Source: DATECU01 sp035286745
Lineage (GTDB): Bacteria; Acidobacteriota; Vicinamibacteria; Fen-336
Assembly: GCA_035286745.1 (NCBI GenBank)
Contig: DATECU010000184.1
Location: forward strand, 1 to 28,152
Direction of reading: 5' to 3'
DNA: 28,152 nucleotides
The notes under the pieces are model-generated. The model was not told the origin of the DNA, did no database searches, and saw only the letters and a program-made list of their open reading frames with translations. Shown one piece after another: positions 14,283-24,477 of this stretch. The position numbers and the translations under genes are program-made. The first letter of the stretch is position 1, and each line of letters opens with the position of its first letter.

Positions 14283-16931
14283 ATGAAGCGAACCCTCGCT
14301 GTGGTCTTTCTCGCGACCACGCCGCTTTTCGCGCAATCGCCTCAGGAGCCCACGGCCAAGAGCCAGCCGGTGGCGCCCCTGGAGGCCATTGACTACGTGG
14401 AGGTCGCGGCGCCGGATCTGGCGCAGCTGGAGTCCGAAGACGCCGTAGCGGAGGCCATGGACCTCGCACCCCGCTTCGCCGTTCCCAACGCGGTGAGCCT
14501 CAACCCCTCTGAGCGCGGCACCTGGGAACGGCTCCCCGATGGCCGGATGCTGTGGCGGCTGCGCGTCATCGGCCGCGGCGCCCGCTCTCTCAACCTCGGC
14601 TTTTCCCGTTATCGCATGTCCCCGAACGGACAACTGGTCGTCCACTCCAGCGATGGTCGCCAGATGGTGCGGCCTTTCACGGCCGCCGACAACGAGGATC
14701 ACGGCGAGCTGTGGACGCCGGTGGTACTCGCGGACGATATCACCGTCGAGTTGACGGTCCCTGCTGCGGAGCTCGAACAGGTGGAGCTGGCCCTCGGCAC
14801 CATCAATTACGGCTACCGTGGCTTTGGCGATAAGAGCCCGCTTTCGGGGTCCTGCAACATGGACGTAGAGTGCCTGCCGCAAGGCAACCCCTGGCGCGAC
14901 CAGGTGAGGGCGGTGGGCGTCATCTCCACCGGGGGCAGCACCTTCTGCTCGGGCTCGCTGCTAAACGACGTAGCCCAGGACCTGAAGATGTACTTCATGA
15001 CGGCCAACCACTGCGGGATCAACGCAGGCAACGCCGCCTCCCTGGTCGTCTACTGGAACTACCAGAACTCGACTTGTCGGACCCCGGGTAGCCCTGCCAG
15101 CGGCGGCGCCGGAGACGGTGTGCTGACCCAGTTCAACACCGGGTCGTTCTTCCGCGCGGCCCGCAGCCAATCCGACTTCACGCTGGTGGAGATGGACGAC
15201 CCGGCGACGCCGAGCTTCAACCTGTACTGGGCGGGGTGGGATCGGTCCACGGGGAACTACCCTTGCTCCACCAGCAGCTACTGCGCGGCCATCCATCACC
15301 CGGCCACGGACGAGAAGCGAATCACCTTCTCGGAACAGGCGATCGTGGTTTCGAGCTACAACAACGGCAGCGCGCCGCCCCCTCAGCCGGGTGATGGAAC
15401 CCATGTGTGGGTGCACTGGTCCCCATCGCCACCCTTCTTCCCGTCGCCTCCGGGCGTCACCGAGCCCGGTTCGTCCGGATCGCCGCTCTACAACGCCGAC
15501 CACCGCTTCGTGGGCCAGTTGCACGGTGGACCATCCGCCTGCGGTCAGGTCGGAGACAACCTCTCCGACATGTACGGCCGTTTCGCCACTTCCTGGGATG
15601 CCGGGGGCACCGCGGCCACCCAGGCCAAGGACTGGCTCGACCCACTGAGCACCTCGGGGACGACCTTGGACGGCCGCAACCAGTGCTCGCTCACCGTGGC
15701 CCCCACCGGGCTCACGGCTACGCCCAACGGAAACAACCGAATCGACCTCTCTTGGACGGCGGCGGCCGGCGCCACCAGCTACGTCGTCTATCGGGCGGTC
15801 GGGGCCTGCCCCGGCGCGGGCTTCGCGGTGATCGCGACCGGCATCACCGCCACCAACTACTCCGACCTCACGGTCTCCGGAGGAACCACCTACAGCTACC
15901 AGGTGGCCGGCTACCTGGACGCCGAAGCCTGCGCCGGACCCCAGAGCGGCTGCGACGACGCCGCCGCCACCGGCACCTGCACCATGGCTCCCACCTTCGC
16001 CGGCCTCACCAGCGCCATCTCGGCTGGGACGTCGGGTTGCGGCATCACCCTCAACTGGTCCGCGGCCACCCAGAACTGCGGCAGCAACGTCGTCTACAAC
16101 GTCTACCGTTCCACCAACGCGAGCTTCACCCCTGCCTCGACCAACCTGCTGGCGAGCTGTCTCGCCTCGACCAACCACACCGACAACACCGTTGCTTCCG
16201 GTACCGCGTACTACTACGTGGTGCGGGCGGAGGACGACAGCGGCAACGGCGGCGGGGCTTGCGCCAACGGCAACGCGGACGCCAACCTGATCCGGCGCTC
16301 GGCCACGGCTGCCGGACCGGACACCAACACCTTCCTCGACAACATGGAAGGCGGAGCCGGCAACTGGACGGTAGGCGGTACCGGAGCGGGAGCCAACTTC
16401 GCGCTGGTGACGACCGACGCTCACTCCCCGGTGACATCCTGGTGGGTGACCGATCCGACCGCGGTCAGCGACCGCACGCTGGCCCTGACCAGTGCGGTGG
16501 CGGTGCCCGCTTCCGGCGGCCCCAGGCTGGAGTTCTGGCATCGGCTGGCCAGCGAATCGAGCTGGGACGGCGGCGTGCTCGAGTATTCGACCGACGGCAC
16601 CAACTGGTTCGACATCCTGGCCGGAAACGGCGGCACCATTCCCGCCAACCCTGCCCGTCTCGCGGTCGGGCCCTACACCGGGGCGCTCAACTCGTCTGGG
16701 AACCCGCTAGGTGGTCGCGCGGCTTGGCAGGGGACGATCGGAGGGGCCGCCGACTTCCGGCGTGTGGAGGCCAACTTGGCCGACTTCGCCGGGCAGAGCG
16801 CACGCTTCCGATGGCGGTTCGGGAGCGACAGCTCGGTGGGTGCGGCGGGCTGGTGGGTCGACGACGTCCGCCTGTTCGCCGGCTCGAGCTGCTTCTCCGA
16901 CCTCATCTTCAAGGACGGCTTCCAGAACTGA
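14283..16931 (+). CDS. Secreted lysyl-endopeptidase-like serine protease with FN3-like domains
   Basis: 882 residues from ATG 14283, with AGGGGAGG just upstream; ATG 14265 is a weaker choice. Signal peptide MKRTLAVVFLATTPLFAQ. Residues about 25-185 are a pro-region. Residues about 200-460 are a chymotrypsin-fold protease of the Achromobacter lysyl endopeptidase kind: His243 (TANHCG), Asp298 (SDFTLVEM), Ser398 (PGSSGSP), with many cysteines. Two FN3-like domains follow (APTGLTATPNGNNRIDLSWTAA; then ITLNWSAATQNCGSNVVYNVYRS), then a jelly-roll-like domain (FLDNMEGGAGNWT...FRWRFGSDSSVGAAGWWVDDVRL). It ends CFSDLIFKDGFQN, resembling the IFxDGFE tail common on secreted proteins of some Acidobacteria and Xanthomonadales. 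Cleavage specificity is not proven. Confidence 0.85.
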   Translation: MKRTLAVVFLATTPLFAQSPQEPTAKSQPVAPLEAIDYVEVAAPDLAQLESEDAVAEAMDLAPRFAVPNAVSLNPSERGTWERLPDGRMLWRLRVIGRGARSLNLGFSRYRMSPNGQLVVHSSDGRQMVRPFTAADNEDHGELWTPVVLADDITVELTVPAAELEQVELALGTINYGYRGFGDKSPLSGSCNMDVECLPQGNPWRDQVRAVGVISTGGSTFCSGSLLNDVAQDLKMYFMTANHCGINAGNAASLVVYWNYQNSTCRTPGSPASGGAGDGVLTQFNTGSFFRAARSQSDFTLVEMDDPATPSFNLYWAGWDRSTGNYPCSTSSYCAAIHHPATDEKRITFSEQAIVVSSYNNGSAPPPQPGDGTHVWVHWSPSPPFFPSPPGVTEPGSSGSPLYNADHRFVGQLHGGPSACGQVGDNLSDMYGRFATSWDAGGTAATQAKDWLDPLSTSGTTLDGRNQCSLTVAPTGLTATPNGNNRIDLSWTAAAGATSYVVYRAVGACPGAGFAVIATGITATNYSDLTVSGGTTYSYQVAGYLDAEACAGPQSGCDDAAATGTCTMAPTFAGLTSAISAGTSGCGITLNWSAATQNCGSNVVYNVYRSTNASFTPASTNLLASCLASTNHTDNTVASGTAYYYVVRAEDDSGNGGGACANGNADANLIRRSATAAGPDTNTFLDNMEGGAGNWTVGGTGAGANFALVTTDAHSPVTSWWVTDPTAVSDRTLALTSAVAVPASGGPRLEFWHRLASESSWDGGVLEYSTDGTNWFDILAGNGGTIPANPARLAVGPYTGALNSSGNPLGGRAAWQGTIGGAADFRRVEANLADFAGQSARFRWRFGSDSSVGAAGWWVDDVRLFAGSSCFSDLIFKDGFQN

Positions 16932-16941
16932 GGTCTCTTAC

Positions 16942-16988
16942 GGCCGGCGGTTCCGGAGCGGCACGCTGCCGCTCCCGGGCCGCCGGCC
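16942..16988. terminator. Long two-part hairpin between convergent genes
   Basis: Outer 9-bp stem GGCCGGCGG (16942-16950) / CCGCCGGCC (16980-16988) and inner 9-bp stem GGAGCGGCA (16955-16963) / TGCCGCTCC (16967-16975). Only TT follows on the plus strand. It lies between the protease stop and the porin-like stop, so it probably serves both. Confidence 0.65.
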
Positions 16989-17001
16989 TTCGTGCGTCTA
17001 G

Positions 17002-18081
17002 TCAGAAGACGTAGAAGAACGTCAGGCTCAGGATCACGTCGGAGTCCGGCTTCTTCCCGGCGACCTCGTCATACGTCACGAGCTTGAGGTTCGGCTGGAA
17101 GTGGACGCTCGGCGTTGGGATCAGGTCTAGGCCCAGAATGACGTAGTTGTACTTCGCCGTGGGGTCGAAGGTGATGTAGGCGATCTTGGCGCCGTCGGGG
17201 TTGGGATCCAGCATCCGATCGAAGCGGCCGTAGATCCAGGCCTTGTCCTTGAGTCGAGCGGCCGCGAAGGCGGAGAACACGTCGAGCTCGAGAGCGGGTT
17301 TGTCCACTCCCTGCTTTCGCGTTTGATGGGCGTACTGAACCCCCGCCCGTCCCTTCTTGTGCTCGTAGGCGCCGAAGATCTGGGCGGTGGAGACATCCTT
17401 GTCGCCCTTCCTGCTCTCCCAGTCCAGGTAGCCTTCGAGGGTCCATCCAGTGGCCGGCCTGGCCTGCAGCGCGAGGTAGAGCTTCTTGTCCTTGTCGGTC
17501 TCGGACTTGGTGTCGGTGCCGGTGCCGAAGAACGCGTGGTAGCCGAACTTCTTCTGGGCGTCGAAGCTGCCCTTGAAGGCGAGGCCCAGGTCGCGGGACC
17601 CTCCCCACTTGTAGAGGTCGAGCGGCGTCTTCTCCACCGAACGATAGCCCCAGATCGTCTCCGGCACCTCCCAGGTGGGTGAGGGGGACAGGCCGATGAA
17701 GGCACCGTGTCGCCCATTCACCCACTTGAGGTAGGCGTCTTTGAGGAAGGGGGTCAGCTTGTCGGCGGTCTCGTTGAAGCCCTTGCTGCCGGCCTCCATC
17801 CGGATGCGGACGCCCCAGTTGCCCCCAATCTCGCGGTCGTAGCCCAGGTAGATGCGCCGAAACCAGAGGCCGCTCTGCTTCTCGAAGGCCTTGTCGTGGT
17901 CGGCGGCGTAGTAGTAGAAATCACCCATCACGTACCCGGACCATTTGCCGGGCTTCTCCGCCGGCTTCTCGGCGGGTTTCTCTGCCGGCTTGTCCGCTGA
18001 ATCCGCAGCCGGGGCTTGAGCTCGCGCAGCGGTGGGAACCAAGGCCAGGAGCAGGGGGACGGCGAACCAAGGGCGCTTCAT
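17002..18081 (-). CDS. Porin-like outer-membrane beta-barrel protein
   Basis: 359 residues from ATG 18081. Signal peptide MKRPWFAVPLLLALVPTAARAQA, then a spacer with PAEK repeats (AEKPAEKPAEKPGKW), then alternating beta-strand sequence with aromatic girdles (GYVMGDFYYYAAD, NWGVRIRMEAGSKG, AGVQYAHQTRK) to a terminal Phe (LSLTFFYVF), the recognition signal for barrel assembly. It resembles phosphate-selective/OprO-like porins in outline (DREIGGNWGVRIR) but the substrate cannot be told. It starts 57 bases after the stop of the PBP gene on the same strand, so the two may share a transcript. Confidence 0.7.
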   Translation of the reverse strand: MKRPWFAVPLLLALVPTAARAQAPAADSADKPAEKPAEKPAEKPGKWSGYVMGDFYYYAADHDKAFEKQSGLWFRRIYLGYDREIGGNWGVRIRMEAGSKGFNETADKLTPFLKDAYLKWVNGRHGAFIGLSPSPTWEVPETIWGYRSVEKTPLDLYKWGGSRDLGLAFKGSFDAQKKFGYHAFFGTGTDTKSETDKDKKLYLALQARPATGWTLEGYLDWESRKGDKDVSTAQIFGAYEHKKGRAGVQYAHQTRKQGVDKPALELDVFSAFAAARLKDKAWIYGRFDRMLDPNPDGAKIAYITFDPTAKYNYVILGLDLIPTPSVHFQPNLKLVTYDEVAGKKPDSDVILSLTFFYVF

Positions 18082-18138
18082 CAGGTCTCTTCCGTGCAAA
18101 CCTACCGTGACGCCGAACTCGCCAGCAGCCTCCGCCAC

Positions 18139-20502
<2,364 letters not shown>

Positions 20503-20507
20503 AGGGG

Positions 20508-20535
20508 ATTATAGCCGTCGGAACCCGCTTGTCTG
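20508..20535 (-). promoter_or_regulatory. Promoter of the PBP gene, probably leaderless
   Basis: Minus strand: CAGACA (20535-20530), 16-base spacer, consensus TATAAT (20513-20508). Transcription would start at or next to the GTG at 20502, leaving no 5' leader. Confidence 0.5.
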
Positions 20536-20592
20536 GTAAGCGCGGCCCGGCCCAGGTTTGACAGCAAGGCGGGCTGCCTCTACCTTCTGCGC

Positions 20593-21378
20593 GTGTCTCG
20601 CCTGCTCGGCTTCACGGCTCTTTCGTTCGGCCTCGTGCTTCCGGTGTTCGCGCAGACCCGCCCCCTGCTGACGGAGGAGGCGCTGACCGCGCCGGCCGGT
20701 ACCGTCGTGCTCGAGGTCGGCCTGGACGCCATCAAAGGCGAGCCTAACTTCTTGACAGGCCGGCTTCGGGACCGCTACGACGGTCCCGTTGTGCGCGCGG
20801 TCTTTTCCCCGTCGCACAACGTCGAGATGGACCTGGAGTGGACGGCACGGGTCGGCGTGCGCGGCGATCCCGACTTCGGCAACGTCTCCGACGCCGGTGA
20901 CGTGGCGCTTCGGGCCAAGGTCCGCCTGCTGTCGCGCCTCGACCGCGGTTTCACGCTGGGGGCGCGCTTCGGGGTCACCCTGCCCGAGACCGGCTCCGAG
21001 CAGGGCTTGGGCCCCAACACCCTGCGGATGTCGGCACAGATGCTGGCGTCCTCCCGGATCGGGTCGACGTCCCTGCACGCCAACGCGGGCCTGGCCATCC
21101 ACGACGAGATCGACTCTCCGCCCGCGCAGCAGGACTTCCTGGCCTACGGGCTGGCCGCCAGCCGGCCGCTTCGAGGGGGCCTGGGTGTGGTGGCCGAGGT
21201 GGCCGGGCTGCTGGGCCAGAGCGTGCCCGGTGTGGAAGCCCACTCGGAGGCCCGACTCGGCCTTCGCCTGAGGCGCGCTCGCGTCACCGGCGATCTGGCT
21301 CTGCGCCGGGGCTTGACCCGCGCCGACGGCGGTTGGGGACTGAGCCTCGGCGCGGCCTTGGCCGTGGCGCCTCGCTGA
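20593..21378 (+). CDS. Small outer-membrane beta-barrel protein
   Basis: 261 residues from GTG 20593. Signal peptide MSRLLGFTALSFGLVLPVFAQ. The rest is amphipathic beta-strands (VVRAVFSPSHNVEMDLEWTARVGVRG, GDVALRAKVRLLSRL, GFTLGARFGVTLPETG, SSRIGSTSLHANAGLAIHDE), the pattern of transporter-like barrels of about 12 strands whose role is unknown. The stop codon comes after VAPR, not an aromatic residue. It is divergent from the PBP gene, with 90 bases between them. Confidence 0.6.
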   Translation: MSRLLGFTALSFGLVLPVFAQTRPLLTEEALTAPAGTVVLEVGLDAIKGEPNFLTGRLRDRYDGPVVRAVFSPSHNVEMDLEWTARVGVRGDPDFGNVSDAGDVALRAKVRLLSRLDRGFTLGARFGVTLPETGSEQGLGPNTLRMSAQMLASSRIGSTSLHANAGLAIHDEIDSPPAQQDFLAYGLAASRPLRGGLGVVAEVAGLLGQSVPGVEAHSEARLGLRLRRARVTGDLALRRGLTRADGGWGLSLGAALAVAPR

Positions 21379-21565
21379 CGCTGCCGCGCCCGGCCCGGCA
21401 GGACATCTTGTATTCTCCGGTGGACAGTCTCCGGCCCCTGGGCCTTCGGCGCTCTGACGGCAAGCACCTGCGCAGGCGACACTTGCGGGCGGCGCACCGG
21501 TAGGCCCGGGCCTTGCATTCCTGGACGCGCGGGTCGTGTTGGCCTAACGACGGATGGAGGGGCAG

Positions 21566-21919
21566 ATGAGAATGAGGTTTGCCGCTGTGGCGGTGGTGGC
21601 GGGTTCGCTGGCGCTCCGGGTGGTTCCGGCGGTCCAGAGCGCCCCGCTTTCGGTGTCGCTGCTGGCCGCCCGGATTCACGTGTACGTGGGCGAGCGAGTC
21701 AACGTCAGACCCGGGTACGGCAAGCTCCACGTCAACGTGGATCCGGAGCGCGCCAAGGTCTACATCGATGGGCGCTACCAGGGTCGCGGCGACTGCACCC
21801 GGACGCTGCGCGAAGGCCGGCACACGGTGCGGGTGGTGCTGGCCAGCGGGCGGCGCGCCTCCGAGGTGGTCAGGGTCGAGGACGGCCGCATCACCAAGGC
21901 CCGGCTGGATCTCGACTAG
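21566..21919 (+). CDS. PEGA-domain exported protein
   Basis: 117 residues from ATG 21566, with GGAGGGG upstream; longer start at 21554 lacks a site. Signal peptide up to VPAVQSA. Residues about 50-115 form a PEGA domain: YGKLHVNVDPERAKVYIDGRYQGRGDCTRTLREGRHTVRVVLASGRRASEVVRVEDG. PEGA domains are beta-sandwiches found at surfaces and S-layers. The only gene between two barrels' regions and followed by a hairpin; no partner is clear. Confidence 0.75.
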   Translation: MRMRFAAVAVVAGSLALRVVPAVQSAPLSVSLLAARIHVYVGERVNVRPGYGKLHVNVDPERAKVYIDGRYQGRGDCTRTLREGRHTVRVVLASGRRASEVVRVEDGRITKARLDLD

Positions 21920-21931
21920 GTCAGCTCCTAG

Positions 21932-21967
21932 CGCGGCTTCGCCGCAACCGAAAGCGGCGAAGCCGCG
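21932..21967. terminator. 14-bp perfect hairpin after the PEGA gene
   Basis: CGCGGCTTCGCCGC (21932-21945), 8-base loop, GCGGCGAAGCCGCG (21954-21967), 12 bases after the stop. No T-run. It may end transcription or be part of an intergenic repeat element. Confidence 0.55.
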
Positions 21968-21995
21968 AGTTGAGAGTCGAGAGTTGAGAGTCGAG
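21968..21995. repeat. Tandem 14-bp repeat, two exact copies
   Basis: AGTTGAGAGTCGAG occurs at 21968-21981 and 21982-21995, directly abutting the hairpin. Confidence 0.85.
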
Positions 21996-22004
21996 AAACG
22001 ACGG

Positions 22005-22157
22005 ACTACTTCGCGCGCCGCAACGATTTTCGGAAGTAGTAGATCAGCGGACAGCACTCAGCTACGGCAGGACACGAGGCTGGGGGCGGTCGGGCCTCCC
22101 GCTCCTCCAACCTCGGGACCACATCCGTAGCTGAGCGCTGACTGCCGAAGGCTGATC
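22005..22157. repeat. Nested inverted repeats in intergenic DNA
   Basis: ACTACTT (22005-22011) / AAGTAGT (22034-22040); then GATCAGC (22042-22048) / GCTGATC (22151-22157) and CTCAGCTACGG (22057-22067) / CCGTAGCTGAG (22125-22135). Together these could fold as one large hairpin. The block fills the gap between the PEGA and rlpA genes and resembles scattered REP- or MITE-like elements. Confidence 0.6.
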
Positions 22158-22166
22158 GCCGGCGTC

Positions 22167-22592
22167 TTACCCCACCACCTCGACCCGAACCCGGCCGGTC
22201 CCGGGCCCAATCAGACCGATGGCGCGGGCCGCCCCTCGCGAGAGGTCGATGATTCGCCCCTTGTGGGCGGGAAACCGGTCGTTGACTCGCACCACCACGC
22301 TCTTTCCGGTGGACACGAGCGTCACCTTGAGTCGCGTCCCAAACGCGAAGCTGGGGTGAGCGGCCGTCAGGTCGTCCTGTTCGAAGGCCTCGCCCGACGA
22401 GGTCCTCTTGCCCTGATAGCCGGGACCGTACCAGGAGGCCGTCCCTTCCTCGACGTAGCCGGAGGCCGGGGCCAACGGCGGCGGGAAGCGGTAGTGCGGG
22501 GGGCCGCAAGCGGCAGGACCGAGCAGCGCGGCCAGCAGGATCCCAAGCCGCCGGAGGCCGGTGCCGATTCGTTGTGTGTTCGTCCCCCTCAT
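22167..22592 (-). CDS. rlpA: RlpA-family septal ring lytic transglycosylase, lipoprotein
   Basis: 141 residues from ATG 22592, with GGAGG 4 bases upstream. Lipoprotein signal: hydrophobic LGILLAALLGPAAC with the lipobox Cys at about residue 26. Residues 45-140 form the double-psi beta-barrel: EEGTASWYGPGYQGKRTSSGEAFEQDDLTAAHPSFAFGTRLKVT, then VVVRVNDRFPAHKGRIIDLSRGAARAIGL with the conserved Asp in DLS. RlpA proteins cleave denuded glycan strands. No SPOR domain is present, so it is a short form. Confidence 0.88.
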   Translation of the reverse strand: MRGTNTQRIGTGLRRLGILLAALLGPAACGPPHYRFPPPLAPASGYVEEGTASWYGPGYQGKRTSSGEAFEQDDLTAAHPSFAFGTRLKVTLVSTGKSVVVRVNDRFPAHKGRIIDLSRGAARAIGLIGPGTGRVRVEVVG

Positions 22593-22692
22593 CTTCCTCC
22601 GCAAGGGCCCAGCGGTCCGCCCTGGCCGCCTTGGAGTATGCCACGACGCCGCCAGCCGCTGGAGACGACCGGCTTGCGGCGCTACCATAGGA

Positions 22693-23259
22693 ATGGCAGC
22701 TCTGACCATGGCAAGCGTCCGGGGAGTGGCCGTCCTCAACGCCATCCGCTATGTGCGGGAGAGTTTTGGGCCAAACCCCCACCAGGCGGTGGTGAAGGCC
22801 CTTTCCGAGCCGCATCGCGCCACCTTCCTGGGTCCCATTCGTGAGGCGTCCTGGAAGCCGGTTGAAGACCTGATTGCCTACCTGGAAACCGCGCAGCGAC
22901 TCCTGGCCCCCGCCGACCCGCTCTTCTTCCGCCGAGTGGGCCGCTTCTCCGGTCAGCTCGAGCGCGCCTCCCAGGGCTTCGAGGTCATGGTGGCCGACCC
23001 TTCCACCGCCATGCGCATGGGCCCGGTCGTTTGGCGGTCGTTCTTCGATGCCGGCCGGCTGGAGGTGGAGATCCTGGGCCCCCGCGAGGGGATGGCGCGG
23101 GTCTTCGACTTCCCGGCCAGCCGTGCCCTGTGCGACCGCCGGTCGGGTGCCTGGGAGGGCCTTTTGTCAACCCCCGGGCTGAGGGTGGAGGTCACGGAGA
23201 CGCGCTGTTGCCTCTCCGGTTCCGACTTCTGCGAGAACCGGGTGCTCTGGGTCGGCTGA
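22693..23259 (+). CDS. Protein with V4R/heme-NO-binding-like domain
   Basis: 188 residues from ATG 22693 (ATG 22708 is possible; neither has a good Shine-Dalgarno). An N-terminal helical part (VRGVAVLNAIRYVRESFGPNPHQAVVKALSEPHRATFLGPIREASWKPVEDLIAYLETAQRLL) precedes a C-terminal alpha/beta part ending VTETRCCLSGSDFCENRVLWVG, like the end of V4R and related small-molecule-binding domains (GxxxCxxxxxW). The same outline occurs in a paralogous family of Myxococcus. No heme ligand can be pinned down. Its stop is 3 bases from the stop of the convergent membrane gene. Confidence 0.45.
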   Translation: MAALTMASVRGVAVLNAIRYVRESFGPNPHQAVVKALSEPHRATFLGPIREASWKPVEDLIAYLETAQRLLAPADPLFFRRVGRFSGQLERASQGFEVMVADPSTAMRMGPVVWRSFFDAGRLEVEILGPREGMARVFDFPASRALCDRRSGAWEGLLSTPGLRVEVTETRCCLSGSDFCENRVLWVG

Positions 23260-23262
23260 CGC

Positions 23263-24078
23263 CTAGCGGGAGAGCAGGTTGCGTTGCGCCAGGGAACCCC
23301 AGGCGAAGCTGCCGTAGCTCGCGATGAACAGGGCGTCCACCACCGGCTCCAGACGGGCCATGTCCAGGGTCGAGAAGTAGGCGAAAGCAATGTCGCCCCC
23401 GGCCAGGGCCAGCACCCCGACCAGCAGGGCCACCCATACCCGCTGCACGTTGCCGCCCTGGAGGCGAAGGGTTACCCGCAGCAGGAAGGCGGTGGGGACC
23501 AGGAGCGCCAAGTCCAGCAGCGGATAGGCGAGGTTCAAGAGCTTCTCCAGGGGCGGTGCCGCGGTGCCGGCGACCGGCGCCAGCATGGGGTAGCCAAGGC
23601 CCAGGCACAGGGCCAACACCAGGCCCATCAGCGTCCAGCGTTCGGAAGCGCTGCCCATGGGAAAGCCCGCCTCCTGGTAGGCCTTCACGAAGGAGACCAG
23701 GGCGGCGATCAGCAGCGGGTAGGCGGCCACGAAGAAGACATCGGCCAGCGAGGGAAAGGGGCTCTGGACGCCCCGCGCGATCTGGTAACGGGAGAGCGCC
23801 AACTGGGCCAGGAAGAAGCCCAAGAGCCCCAGCGAGAGCAGCCGCCACGCCCGCCTGACGTGTGTGCCGGGATCGAAGCCGCCGGCCGCGCGGTGGGCCA
23901 GCAAGGCACCCAGGCCCTCCAGGACCAGCTTGGTCAGACAACCCACGACCATGAAGGTCCCGCGCCCCATCCCGGCGAAGAGCCCGGGAAGCGCGGCCTG
24001 GGCCAGGAACAGCAGGGCCATGAAGCCCACGGCAGCAACGCAGGCGACCTCGCCGCGGCGGTTCGAGATGGCGGTCAT
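23263..24078 (-). CDS. Integral membrane protein, about eight helices
   Basis: 271 residues from ATG 24078, overlapping the upstream small gene by 4 bases (ATGA). Hydrophobic segments throughout (VACVAAVGFMALLFLAQAAL, LLSLGLLGFFLAQLAL, LADVFFVAAYPLLIAALV, WTLMGLVLALCLGLGYPML, LLVGVLALAGGDIAFAYF). The PSLADVFFVAAYPL stretch resembles sensory membrane modules found ahead of GGDEF domains, but here no enzymatic domain follows. Function unknown. Confidence 0.65.
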   Translation of the reverse strand: MTAISNRRGEVACVAAVGFMALLFLAQAALPGLFAGMGRGTFMVVGCLTKLVLEGLGALLAHRAAGGFDPGTHVRRAWRLLSLGLLGFFLAQLALSRYQIARGVQSPFPSLADVFFVAAYPLLIAALVSFVKAYQEAGFPMGSASERWTLMGLVLALCLGLGYPMLAPVAGTAAPPLEKLLNLAYPLLDLALLVPTAFLLRVTLRLQGGNVQRVWVALLVGVLALAGGDIAFAYFSTLDMARLEPVVDALFIASYGSFAWGSLAQRNLLSR

Positions 24079-24335
24079 GCGCCCACCGCCCCGGCCAGCA
24101 CCTGCTTCACCTCGGCGAGAATGGTTGCGCTCTTCTCGCGGCCCACGAAGATGTTGAGCCCGGCCCCGATCTTGGTCATCAGGATCTCGATCTGGTCTGC
24201 CCTGAGGTGGGCGCCGTCGAAGCCGAGGTTCTGGGCGTGGGCGGTGACGGCCGAACGGGCCATGCCCTGGCCCAGATAGGGGGCGATCACTTCGATGATC
24301 GCTTCCAGCACCGCTCCGCGGTTCGACTCAACCAT
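24075..24335 (-). CDS. Small conserved-looking protein, function unknown
   Basis: 86 residues from ATG 24335, not a shadow of another gene and coupled to the membrane gene by an ATGA overlap. It reads as one helical domain (AVLEAIIEVIAPYLGQGMARSAVTAHAQNLGFDGAHL, then LMTKIGAGLNIFVGREKSATILAEV). No signal peptide or metal motif. It probably acts with the membrane protein; family not recognised. Confidence 0.6.
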   Translation of the reverse strand: MVESNRGAVLEAIIEVIAPYLGQGMARSAVTAHAQNLGFDGAHLRADQIEILMTKIGAGLNIFVGREKSATILAEVKQVLAGAVGA

Positions 24336-24406
24336 AGGTCACCGGAGCCCCGAGGGAGGCAGAAGGCTACCACGGCTTCGGTCTCCCGTGGTGAGGCCAA
24401 GTCGCC

Positions 24407-24412
24407 TATAAT
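24407..24412 (+). promoter_or_regulatory. Candidate -10 box of the FecR-domain gene
   Basis: TATAAT in a GC-rich stretch, 65 bases before the ATG at 24478. No good -35 box is visible. Confidence 0.35.
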
Positions 24413-24477
24413 CGGAGGGCTCCCTCTACTGTGTCTTGCCAGGTCCCCGGGGCCCCCTCGAGGTGCCGAGAGATCTC

